This document shows positions 22,056 to 34,451 of a stretch of 64,000 nucleotides of DNA, one piece after another; the stretch's first letter is position 1; each line of letters starts with the position of its first letter. The stretch is from Cenococcum geophilum 1.58 (lineage: Eukaryota > Ascomycota > Dothideomycetes > Gloniales > Gloniaceae): NCBI GenBank assembly GCA_001692895.1, contig KV748282.1, positions 124,001 through 188,000 on the forward strand, written 5' to 3'. Below the pieces are notes generated by a model, which was not told where the DNA came from, ran no database searches, and saw nothing but the letters and a program-made list of their open reading frames with translations. The position numbers and the translations under genes are program-made.

Positions 22056-23770
22056 TCAGCCCCTAATTGCTATTACCTTATAGTAGGGAGATTATAAGGG
22101 CTTGTCCCAGAAGAGGTTCGGAGAGATATTAGAGAGGTGTTAGTATGCCGCTATATATTATCTATCTATCTAGCCCCTATTTTAAACTCCTAAAAAACCT
22201 TAATAAGGAAAAAATATAATTAGAGAAAAGATGTAAGGATTGCTAGGAGACCTATTAGAAGCCTTTTAGAAGTATACCGGTAACTACCTGGGCTAATATA
22301 GGGATTTTTATATAACTCTACTTCTAAGCCTTTATACTAGTCTGTAATTAATTATAAGTATTATAGGTAATTTAGTATTCTAGTATAGTTCCGTAAAACC
22401 TTTTAGTATAGGATTTAATATATAAAGCCTTAGCTTGCCGTCATCTTTAACTGCTAAGATATAGTCTATAATTCTTTCTTATAATCCTTTTCTTATAATC
22501 CTCTGCGTCACTAACGCATTACTCCTATATTTGCCCTTAGGCTATTAGATGCGGTTAAGGTATTAATTAGTTAGTTAAAGAGACTTGTCTCTTAAGATTT
22601 AGTATATATGCTTTTAAATCTGGTGGTCCTATACTATATATTTGGTGTAGCTCTACTGCCTAGCAAATAGGGACATTTCGCGATAGTAATTGTAGCTATT
22701 ATACGATTATTAAGAACGTCTATGACGTTATTCTTTAATACTATAGTATTGTTTTAGGTCTAATTTAACCTATATACATCTTTGATTTAACATCTTAATT
22801 GCCTTCCCCCGGCCGCGTAGTCAGTTTTTGTAAGGAAGTAATAGTTAAATAACTTATATGCGTGTTTCCTTCCTTTTAAATAGCGCTATTGTAACGGAGT
22901 TATATTGGCAAGGTTGCGGCTATTTACTAAAAGGGTATTAGAAGGTAAAGTATAAAGACACCTTGCTTATCGAGCTGCTCCTTTTCTTAAACACCTTACT
23001 TCTCGCCATTAACCGTCGTCTAATTTTAGACGTATCTTTAATATATTATTAAGATTTTCTTCTTTTCTATTATTAATTTAATATGCCTCTTTATTCTCCT
23101 ACTAACTGCTCTTCTAAGTAGATTCTATAGCGTATCCTAGCCCTACCTTTATATATAGAACCCTAACCTCCGCTAACTTATAACTGGTACTAGTCCTACC
23201 TAAATGATTTTGCCTACACGTCTTTAAAAGACTAGAAAACTAATAATAGGATTCTAGAGGCTTGTAATAAGACGCACTATATTAGATCTAATACCTTTAG
23301 TCCTTATAATTAATGCATACGTATTAAGAGCGGTAGTTGCGTTAAGGTGAGTTTTTCTATCCTTAATAGATTTCCATTGCTAACTTTAAGCTTTAATAGC
23401 CTGGGCCTAAGTGGCGACGTTCCTTTAATATTCTTAACTACTATATCGCCTAGGCTCTCTCTTATTCTAGCGTAAATGCTAAATAACTTAGCCGAATTTA
23501 AGACTATGCTATAGCTATTTACACTACCTATAATTTCTAGTAAGCTAGCTAGTAACGCCTAATATAAGAGTAAGGTTAGTATACTAAGGATAGGGTGCGT
23601 AATAGGGGTAATAAGAAGAAGGTCGCTGTCTACTATAGGAAAAAGTTTACGCATACGCGTTAAGTTTCGAAAAAGCATAATATAATGCAGTATTAGGTAG
23701 GTTACCCTTTAGGTACCTAGTAAATAGGTAACTAATAGTTGCCGTAGTAAGGTCTTAGTGGTTCTAGACT
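22056..23770 (-). other. 3' internal portion of Gypsy fossil A
   Basis: RIP-like sequence between the polypurine tract and the Copia insertion. The content should be the element's 3' untranslated end or a further unrecognised insertion; no domain could be read with confidence. Confidence 0.4.
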
Positions 23771-23775
23771 ATACT

Positions 23776-23969
23776 TGTCGGGAATAAGACAATTTGCCCT
23801 TACGTGCGGCATATTGCCGTTACGTAAGGCAACTTGCCGTCACGTGCCGTCGCGGCACTAGCGTGGTAAGGAACCTTAAATTCCTCACCCTCCCCTATCT
23901 AGAACAATAACTTTTTCCATCACTGTATCTACTCGAGTAGTATTAGTAATTTGCCCTATATTTTTAATA
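23776..23969 (+). repeat. 5' LTR of Copia fossil
   Basis: 194 bp, same length as the 3' LTR. Contains the repeated half-motifs AATTTGCCCTTACG, CATATTGCCGTTACG and AACTTGCCGTCACG, a ~20-bp internal periodicity. Confidence 0.88.
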
Positions 23970-26900
23970 CTAATTAGTGGTTAAATATACAGTCAACCAT
24001 AGAGTAGCTAGGTTATTAATAGAAGAGACAGTCTTGTATAGGGGTGCTATATACGCTTATATAGAATAGATCCCGGCGATACTATACTACCTTAGACTTG
24101 CAAAAAACTAGTAACAGAAGTATTACTAAGTACTAGGAGATACTAAGTTGCGTCTATTACGCAGAACAATTACGTTTACAAAGATTTAGTCAAGTACTTT
24201 AGGTCAAAAGTGTTACTAAACCTAAGGTCCTAAGTTAACGTCCGAAACGCGTCGAATAATATCTTAAATTGCCCACCTTTAGACAGCAAACCTACGAGAT
24301 CCTATAAAACCGAAAATCCTACCTACCTTTAACGTACGACACCTTATTAATTCTACCTACTATAGCGTTAACCTATCCGAAAAAGTATAAGAAAGATATT
24401 AACCCGGAGATATAAGACAGAGCCGTAACCAACTTTATAACCGCTAAGTAATAGAACCTAAATGGATTTTTAGTACACCGTATAGAACACTATAAAGACA
24501 ATAAATATAATAATATCGCGCTATGGTATTATATAAAGGAGGACTTTATTAAATAGATAAAGGAAACATGGGTTCCTATAAATAAAGATATCGTGTGGGA
24601 CTTCTGTAACTTCCTTTAGGAGTATAGAGTATTTATCCCTATAGATAGGGGTAGTATTAGGGACAATATTTAGGAACACGTTATTAATATAAAGGAAGAG
24701 CATAAATGGACTCTATAAGAAATTAAGCACTAACTACGCATTATAAAGAAGCTTAAATTATAATAGAACCCAAGTAATACACCACTAGAGACGCGTTCTA
24801 ACTCTATCACTCTAGGCACGAGTTCTAACATTTTATATCCATTACCTCCACCTCTATCTTTAACTCCCCTATATTAACTAGCTTAACCTATAGCCTTAAT
24901 TAACAACCCCTAATAAGTACAAGATCCCCTTACTTCGCGGTCTAACAACCTTTAAACTCCGCCGACTAAATCTATATTACTATTGCAGCCTATAATATAA
25001 TACAGCTAAATACTAATTAGAGGTACCTTAAAAATGCTTATAGAGCTTATAAAGCTCTATTTAGAATAAAAGAAGAAGTTTAGCGAAGAACTGTATAATA
25101 TCCTCAATTTAAAGTTATATATCTTCTATAACTATTACTAGAAGGTTAAACTAGAACCTAATTAATACCACATTACTTATTCAGTTATACTTAAGGGCCG
25201 AGCTAGTACCTTCTATTATAATTGTTTGGCAGAAAAAGGATATAATTTTAACCAAATAATATATAAAATAAGATGCCACTTTAAAACAGAGGAGAATAAG
25301 CAGCAGTATATATTAGAGTAGAGAGAGACTACCTTTCTAAGAATTATTACTATAAACCTAGGTACCTCTTAACTTGATTATCTTTAAAAGCTTTTTAATT
25401 AACTCTAAATAATTTAGTATAGTTTATCTAAATTATATTAAAAGGACTTTAGCCTACGCGATCAAGTTATTAGCGCATACTAAGGTGTTAAAGAATATAA
25501 CCTTACTCTCTTTAACCCTATAAGTACTTATAAAGGAATATATACTTAATTAAGATCCTCTATTAGCACCGCCCTACGCTCTTAAGAAGTATAGCAATTT
25601 AACACCTAACTCTAACTTACTTTAATTAACCTAGCTAACTAACATAATTATAACTGGACTGATTAAATATATAGTAGTCGTGGCAGGGGATACGGTAGAG
25701 GGTATAATTAATGTTAACTATAAAGCAATTATAGAGGTCCTTATGGAGGTTCATTTCGTAATAATTAACAGAAGAAATGCTATATTTATAAGAAGCTAAA
25801 TTGCTAGTTAACTAGATACCCCCTTAATAAACAAAAGGAGGTATATAATAAGTTTCGCTAGAGCGTATAAAATGTTAGAAACTGAGAAGTTACTATAGCC
25901 TACTTTTAAAGCTTCCTAGTTTAATATAAAGGCGAAGAAGATCTTAAGGGTGAGATTAACGAGGCTAAACAGCTCCTTATAAATATAGAAATTAAGGACT
26001 ACTTTCCTAACTAATACTTTACTAAGTATAGTAAGGTAAATGGCATATAAACCGTTGCTATCCTTAATAACTAATCTACGCTCCATTCTGTTATAAGGTT
26101 AGATATCTTTAATAAGCTAAAGAAAAGTTCCGCGTTCTCCTTTAACAACAGATACTTAGCGAACGTCTTTTATAGTATTATACCAGATACTAGAGCTATA
26201 AGAGTATCTATAGTAGGAGAACCTTAAGTCTAAGCTCTTTAGCAGCTTAATAGTTTTATTTAGATTAACTAATTAACGGCAGGCCAATATATAATTCGCT
26301 TTGGTAAGAGTACTACAATCTCTTTTAGCACAATTAAGGTCTAAACCCCGTTAGGATATATTACTTTCCACATTATTCCCGCAAATACCCTATTCCTATT
26401 CTACATCCAAGATATAAACAAATTAGGCGTTAAGCTTAACAACTTTAAGAATATACTTATTTAGGGAGATAATTAGGTGCCCGTCGTACGCAAGTAGGGT
26501 TACCCTTAGTTGCTCCTTTAACAGCCAAAAAGGAGTATTACTTAAAGTTACTTAACTAAGTTAGAGCTACGTCAACTACATCGTTGTTTTAGCCACCTAT
26601 CTATTTACTAACTACTTAGGGTTTTTTAACAAGCAGGTTATAAAGTTAAGGTTAAGGCGATTAAACATCTTATAAAGTACTACTATTACTGCTAAATAAA
26701 CCAGAAGTCCCCTAGTTAATTTAAGTTTACCCTTAAAAACAACTATAACTTCAACTTCTATATTATTATGGATGTTATATATCTTAGCAACAAGCTAGTA
26801 CTCTAAGTTATTAACTTTTTAACCTCCTTCTAAGCTATACGCTTTTTAAAAGATATATTAGCTAGGAATATATAGAATACTCTTTAATTATGCTAGATTA

Positions 26901-29413
26901 ATGTCTACCTAGGACCCCCTAATTAAATCGTTTATAACGCAGAAAAGAACTTCTTATCTACGGAGTTTTGATAATAGGCAAAGGCAATAATAATTAAGGT
27001 TAAGGAAGTCCCTATTAAGGCATATAATAGTATTAGAAAGGTAGAACGATACTATATACTATTACGCCGCGTATATAAGATTATTTCTTTAAAACTAGAG
27101 GGTACTAGCGAAGAGCTTATCTTATAAATGGCTATTAAGGCTATTAATAATACCGCTAGCCCAGATAGGCTCGTACCTATATTGCTAGTCTTTAGCGCCT
27201 ACCCTTAAATAACTAATAATTCTCTACTATCTCCCTCCATTATATAACGAGCTAAGGCAATTTACAAGGCAATAAAAAAGGTATAACGTCTCTACGCCAC
27301 ACACTAGGTTAACGACGCACTAGGAATAAGAAATGGCCTAAATACCTTAACTATGCTTAATCTGCCACTCCAATCTAAGGTACGCGTATGGCGTAAAAAG
27401 AAAGGATAGTTAGGCCTATATAAACTTATTATAATTAATAGTCAGACTTATACTCTTTAGATGCCCCATAGACCTACTTAATTCCGTTTAACTATTATTA
27501 AGTCTTACTACAAAGATAACAGTTCTAAGCCTTTATAGGATACCCCAGAAGATACCCTAGGAGATGCCCTAGAGGAGAACCACAATTAACGTGCCCTAGA
27601 AGGCAACTACAACCCTAATATAACTGTAGTAGATACGCCGCAACTATAACGCGGTAGAGGTTGCCTAAAAGGATTATAAAACCACTAACACCTTATTAAT
27701 TTCGAAGAGCAACTTGTTGCCGCTATTAAGAATAGAGTTAAGCTATTAATGGCCTTTATAACAGCTAAAGAGAAGGCTAACTTTAAGCTCGCAAAACAGC
27801 TCCAAAAGGAAGGCTGTATTATAACTTTAGGAGCTCCTTTCTAAGCATCTAATAAGCAGGAGATTAACGGTCTTATTATAAGAGGAGTCTTTAAGTTTAA
27901 GAAGTATAACCCTACTAAGTTCAATAGGGTTCGCATATTTAGGTTAAGAATAGTTAATAAGATTAAAGGCAAAGCTACTAATACCCTATTTAAGAAGTCA
28001 AGGCTAGTTATTTAAGGTTATAACAATAACGGTAAGGAAGTAATTCTTACACAATTCCCTATAATTTAACGAGCTAGTTAGCGAGTTATTATTACGCTAG
28101 CTCCCTCCTTAATAAAGAATAAAATGGTGGTTTATTTATAAGATATTACCCAGGCCTATACCCAATTAAAAACACGCCTTTAGCGCTTAATACTAGCATA
28201 CCTTCTAGAGTAAATTCGCCACCAATATCTCGAAGATACAATTATGGTTGTGCTTAAGCCACTATATAGAATTGCAGAGGTAGGAACTTATTAGTGGGCT
28301 ACTTATAGCAAGCACTATAAAGAGAAGCTTTTAATAACTACTTCTATATTTAATCCCTGCTTCCTCATTATAGCCACGGGAACTCTATTTAGAATCGTCG
28401 GCATATAAATAGATGATATAATCATCTTAGGAGACGACTAATTCTTAGCTCTTAAAGAAAATAAGCTAGTAAAGGTAAATCTTATAGTAAAGCCAAAGGA
28501 AAGACTTAATTTAATAATACCATTACTCTTTAATAGATGCATTATTTCCCTAAATAAGGATTCCATTGCCCTACGCCAGAAAGGTTAAGGCAAGAAGATT
28601 AATGTTATTAACGTTAATTCTCCAAAGTAAAGATATATGGAGTAACGCGCTTGTGGAGCTTATATAGCTTCTATCTATTAACCTAAAACTTCCTTTAATC
28701 TCTCTGTTGCCGCTTAATACTAAGAACTAACTAAGGAGGATATTCTTACCCTAAATAAGCGTCTTTTCTAGTAAAGGAGCCATCTCGATCAAGGACTGCT
28801 CTATATGCCTATTAACCTTCCTACTATTAAGCTTTTCGTATTTATTAATAAATCGTTTATAAATAACAAAGATTTTAGCTCCTAGCTAGGATATAAGATT
28901 ATTATCGCAAATAAATCTACTAGAGAGAGTGACTTCACAATCTACGGTAATCTTATTTATTAGAGCTTAACTAAGAGTAAATGTATTACTTAAAGCGTTC
29001 TAGCGTTAGAGATATATAAAATAGTCGGCGGAGTTAATATAGTAATTGCAATTGGAACTACCTTAAAGATAATTACAGATCGACTTAAACTCCCCGTTAT
29101 CCCTACGATTATATACACCGACTTATATTCCCTCTATGAGTATTTAGTTAAGCTTAGTACTATAAAGGAAAAGCGCCTTATAATTAATATTATGGCACTA
29201 CAGTAATCTTATAAGCGTTAAGAACTCTTTAAAATTTGATGGATTAATGGCTAAAATAACCTAGTAGATATAATAACGAAGGTAAACCTAAATAAGGCAC
29301 TAGAGACGTTTATTAATATAAATACTCTACGTGTATAAGTTAAAGGTTGGGTTAAGAGGGAGTAAAAGATACGGCGATGGCCGCTAAGGCGCTAGTAGTA
29401 AGCGAGCTAATAG

Positions 29414-29442
29414 CAATTTTCTATCCCAGGGATAGAAAATTG
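29414..29442. repeat. Perfect hairpin, 14-bp arms, 1-nt loop
   Basis: Arms 29414-29427 and 29429-29442 are exact reverse complements (CAATTTTCTATCCC / GGGATAGAAAATTG). Related hairpins occur at 55560-55586 and 63109-63135 with similar flanks (GCTAATAGC on one side, AATTGG or AATTAG on the other). Confidence 0.8.
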
Positions 29443-29579
29443 TAATTGGTTGGTAAAAGTCCGGGTTAGTAGAATAAGGCGTATTACCTACTAAATTCTA
29501 CTATAGTCTGCCCACGGTTATATTATTATATGCTGTCTATTTATATATAGATAGCAACTATAAAAAGAAGAGTTGCCAG

Positions 29580-29773
29580 TGTCGGGAATAAGGCAATTTG
29601 CCCTTATATACGGCATATTGCCGTTATATAAGGCAACTTGCCGTCATATACCATTGCGGCACTAGCGTGGTAAGGAACCTTAAATTCCTCACCCTCCCCT
29701 ATTTAGAACAACAACTTTTTCCATCACTATATCTACTTAAGTAGTATTAGTAATTTGCCCTATGTTTCTAACA
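29580..29773 (+). repeat. 3' LTR of Copia fossil
   Basis: 194-bp partner of 23776-23969, differing mainly by transitions. Followed at once by the ATACT target copy. Confidence 0.88.
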
Positions 29774-29778
29774 ATACT

Positions 29779-32700
29779 AGCCAGCTAATGTCTCTATTTA
29801 TTCTAGGCTTAAGTATATCTTTATTAACTATAAGCTTACGCCATAAGAGCTTTATTAGTATTAGTTTAGACCTAATATTAGTATTAAGCGTTTAAGAGTC
29901 TCTACTCTAGCTATACCTTATTGTCCTACCCCTGTTTTTATACCTACTTATATACCTACTAAGGGATCTAGATCCCATTCTTGTTAGCTATTACTTAGTA
30001 GCCTAATAGATACTAATCCTACTCCTAATAATAAGGCATAGTAGCTTTTTAAATTAGGCATTTATGGTTTAGACTTTTAGGATTCGTTCTTATATATAGT
30101 AGCAATTGAGGACCTTAATTAGGTGCTTAGAAAGGCCTTATAAGGCTTTTAAAAAGGGCTTAAAAGCCCTAGGAACTATATTCCTAATATAGATTTATAA
30201 ATAGGAATATAATTCTAGTAAAATGCCCTATTAACTCTATACTATATACGTGAAAAGGCTAAGGACCTGTCCTACCTTAGGCTGTAGCCCTATCCCTATG
30301 GTTTCCGGAGCTTATCTATACTATATCTAATTTAACCTATTTACTCTTTAGGGCCTTTTACAGCCTACTACGAGCTTTTTTTATAGGTTGCGATGACACC
30401 GTAGTATTAGAGCGCTTTCTACGATTTGTAGATTGTAGACCTTAGTTCTAATATTCTTTTAGAATATCTTTATAATAATTAAGGTGATCCTCTGGTTCCT
30501 ATATAGAGTCTTTAGCGGGCTAGTCTAGCTATTTAACTTTAAATTAAAGCTTATTCTTAATAGATTTATAGCATAGTATAGCTTTAACCTCGTACCGCTC
30601 GCCCACTACCTTAGGGTGTTTAATTGGGCCTAAACGGAAGTTCTTTTCCGGTGGTGGTCTATACTATAGCTCTAGTAGGTTTATATAAAACACTAGATAT
30701 ATATAGGCTATAAATAGGGGTAGCAGAGACGGTAGGCTAGCTTACTAATTTATTCCTTAATTTAGAAGGGACCTAGGTATCTTATATTGAGCTTCTTTAA
30801 TAGTTAATAGGTTTTAATATTTGTTAAATATAATAGAACCTTATCACCTACTCTGAAATGCTTATCCTAGTGCTTGCGGTTATACTAAAGTCTTTACTAC
30901 TCTTAGGCATCTTATAGGCTCTGCTTTATATACTTCTATTACTCCTCCTATTCCTAAAGGTATCCTTATACTCTTTAATGGATATCCTTAGACTTCCCAG
31001 TAGGATCATATAACTAATTATACAGCCTTAGCTAGTAATTATTAGGTATACTATTAAACCTAAATAGTCGAACGCTATAGGCAATCTAGATTGGTGTATA
31101 CTTATATAATGCGTATTACTTTAAATTGTAAGCGTACTCTATATACGGAAGTAGCTTGCACTAGTTATCTTGCTAATAGTTTAAATATATCCATAGGTAA
31201 GACTCTAGTTCCTAGTTCTAGTGTTCTATTTACCTATCCGTCTGCAAGTAGAAAGCCGTACTATAATGGTAATCTATCTTTAAATAGAAGTATAGATCTG
31301 ACCAGTACTGACTTATAAAGACGCTGCCCCTATTAGTGATAATAGAGTGCGGCTAATCTACTTTAAGAAAGCATTTCTCCTTAATAAGGTTGGCGAGCTC
31401 TTATACATTAATTATCTTATTAATAGGAAGGTATTAGACGTACTTTAAAAACCTATTAATAAGTATAAGAACTAAATTGTATGTTCATCCTTAGCTATCT
31501 TTAGATAGTGGGAGATCTGTAATAAAGTCTATAGCGTAATATTGCTATAGCTTACTAGCGGGGGGAACTGATTTAAGTAGACCCTATAGCTTATACCTAC
31601 GGATCTTATATACTTAACACTTCTCGCAATAGCTAATATACTCCTTTACTTCCTAATTAAGCCTTAGCTAATAGTATTTGCGCTAAAGTAATTCTACTAT
31701 CTTTACTTGACCATAGTGGCCGCCTAGAGGATTATTGTAATTCTTTATAAGAATCTTCTATTATAGATTTGCTTCTTATAGCACCTAAACCTTACTACCT
31801 CTATATAGTAGGCCTATCGGGTTTAGTTCCTAATAGTGGCGCCTAGCAGCTTCCTTTCCGTTATATTTCTGGTTTACTTCTATATTAAGAATGGCATAGG
31901 AAGCGTCCCTCTATTGCACCTTATAGATAAGATCTATTAACCCTTTAGATAATTCCTAGGTAAAAGCTATTTTATCTTATACTACTTTAAGTATAAGACT
32001 AGATAGTACTATAGATCTTATAACTCTTTAATACGCGTATATTAGGAAGGCCGCTATAAGGTTAAAGTCCTTTGGTTATTATAGGGCTCCGAGTTTTAAT
32101 TGCTCTATAGCTTCGCTATTAGCTTAAGGGGATAGCTTAGTAATTAGGGATAGTGTATTACTAGGTTCCGAGAATATATTAGGGACGTCCTGTTTAGGTA
32201 TATTTGGACCCTTATTAATAACGGACCGGGTACTAGCTAGAATGTTAGTAGAAACCAATAGGGCTTATACCGCCTAAGACTTAGTATATAGAGCTATAGG
32301 TACTTAAGCATCCTATACCTGGAGCTTATTCTATAATATAGGGAGTAAGATATCTATTATCTGTTTTCCTTCTCCCGTTTTAAAGCCTTTGGTATAGTCT
32401 AGCTATCGTGACAGTCTATTAGTAGGGTTGTTTTCCCCTAGCTTATATTCAATCTTAAAATTAAATTATATAAGCTCCTCTACCTATCTAGCTTATTAAG
32501 GTATAAGCTCCTTTATAGTTATAAAGTAGCGTAGATTATAGTAATCTAAGAGTATATAAGTGGTATAGCTTGCGTGCTTAAGGTAGTGTCGCCACTATTT
32601 AAAGTAGTTAACTATAGCTAGTAGTTCCTTATCGTGGGTATAATACCTAACTTTAGGTCACTGGAATTTTCTATTATAAAATGCTACTGGTCTCTAATGG

Positions 32701-34226
32701 AGCTGGGTAGCGTCTAGATGCCTATTAGGTTATAGTAGGATACTAGTAAGGGCGAAATTCAATATATTAGTGACTATCATTAATAGCTAATCTGGGTTAA
32801 AATGCCGTAGCAATAGAGCTTTTATAAACTTTGCGCGTAGTTCCTAGAAGGCCTCCTAAACCTTTTTGGGCTATAACTATAGCTTATACTATTTAGTTAA
32901 TCCCTTCTTAGTTTTCTTCCTTACCGCCTTTAAGCTTTTTACTCCTTAGGTTAGGTCTTAGGAAGCTTCCGCAATATAGTTAAATAGGTATTAGGTAACG
33001 TCTAAGTAGTTATAGATAAAGCGTCTATAAAAATTGGTAAAGCCTAGGAATACTTAAATATTCTAGTAGCTCTCTAGCTCCGGCCACTCCTAAATCGTCT
33101 ACACCTATACTAGGTCTATAACTACACCTATAGGCGTTATAATATAACCTAGGAACTTAACCTACTTAGTATTAAAGATATACTTTAACGCCTTAGCGTA
33201 GAGGCCCTAATTATCTAAATGTTCCAGCACTTCGCGGATATATTACTTGTGTTAATCCTCGTCTTTTAAGTAGATTAAGATATTTTCTAAATAGATAACG
33301 TATATACGGTTAACTAGTCCCCCTAAGGCTCTATATATATATAATTGGAATATTATAGGCGTATTAGCTAGCCTAAAAGGCATTACTAGATACTTAAAGT
33401 GGTTATATTGGGTCTTAAAAGCGGTCTTTTACTTATCCCCTTCTTTAATACGGAGCCTATAATAGGCGTCTCGTAAATTTAACTTTGTAAAGATCTTTGC
33501 CCTAGATAGTTAATCCAGCATTTCACTAACTAGTAGTAGTAAGTAACGGTTCTTAATTGTAATCTTATTAAGACCGCGATAGTCTACGTATAACCTTATA
33601 GTTCCATCTAGTTTTGGGATAAAGAGGATTGACGCGCCTAACGGCGACTGATTAGGCTAGATCCATCCCTTTTCTAGTAAGCTATCGAGGTACTCCTATA
33701 GGATCTTAAGCTCTTTACATAAGAGGTTGTAGATAGGAAGGTTTAGTGGTTATTTGCCTTTTTTTTAGATTAATTGCATAATCGTACTCCGAGTTCTACA
33801 GTAGGACTTTAGCTCTCCTACCCGAAAATACCCTTAATAAGTTCCTTAGGCCTACTAAAATATTTAATAAATTGGGGTCGCGTTTATCCTTTATATTATT
33901 ATTAGGTAGATCCCGGAGCTTCCTTAAAATACTTACGGGCAGCGTTATACGCTATAGTAGTTACTTATATATAGTTGCCACCGTATATTAAACCGTTTTA
34001 TACGGTAGCTAGTAGAGGGTAGGGAACTTCTTAACGCAGCGTTTAAGGTGCTGTAGTATACTTTCTATATATTGCTTAAGCTAGAGTAACCCGTAGCGGT
34101 TAAAGTATCTTATAAGATCCTTAAGATTGCCGCCTCCCTATAATGTCTCCGCGACCTATCTAGTAGTTCCCTATAGGGTCTCCATTATAGAGGGGTTATT
34201 ACCTATACTAGGCTTTATACCTATCT
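29779..34226 (-). other. Pol portion of Gypsy fossil A
   Basis: Minus-strand pol remnant between the two nested insertions: integrase-side sequence at about 30.5-32.1 kb, RNase H at about 32.3-32.9 kb and reverse transcriptase at about 33.0-33.8 kb. Interrupted throughout. Confidence 0.6.
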
Positions 34227-34451
34227 TGTTACGGCACTGGCAGAAAGCGGCAGCTATAGTAGACGTTATAGTAAACGCAGGGCTCACGTGACTCTTACGT
34301 AACTAGGGATTGTATATAACTCCTCGCGTTGCTACCTGTCCTTTCCTTTCCTTTTCTCTAGCTTTAGATTCTCGTTTATAGACAATCCAATCACACAGGC
34401 TTGCGCGACCCTTTTGCCGTGCTTATGTCTCAATTAACTAAGTCGCTAACA
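34227..34451 (+). repeat. 5' LTR of Gypsy fossil B
   Basis: 225 bp, paired with 39883-40107. The middle contains CACGTGACTCTTACGTAACT, absent from the LTRs of fossil C. The last ~130 bp are shared with C. Confidence 0.88.

Larger units (their letters stand above)
23776..29773 (+). mobile_element. Ty1/Copia LTR retrotransposon fossil inserted in Gypsy fossil A
   Basis: LTRs of 194 bp (23776-23969 and 29580-29773) begin TGTCGGGAAT and are flanked by an identical 5-bp target duplication ATACT (23771-23775 and 29774-29778). The plus strand keeps the Copia order: gag-like sequence at about 24-26 kb, integrase-side sequence at about 26.4-27.2 kb, reverse transcriptase with a VDDIIILG box near 28,410-28,435, and RNase H to about 29.3 kb. 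A perfect 14-bp hairpin (29414-29442) lies between RNase H and the right LTR. Heavily interrupted, with many tens of stops consistent with RIP. Younger than Gypsy fossil A, since it splits it. Confidence 0.88.

Noticed and set aside
23776-23969. Regularly spaced TTGCCGTTACG-type motifs considered as a CRISPR-like array
   Set aside because: They are a short internal periodicity inside a Copia LTR in a eukaryotic genome, with no spacers of uniform length.
24521-24703. Short open frames inside the retroelement fossils (also 31091-31318 and 47751-47942)
   Set aside because: Chance openings in AT-rich degraded element sequence, in frames that do not match the element's own coding order.
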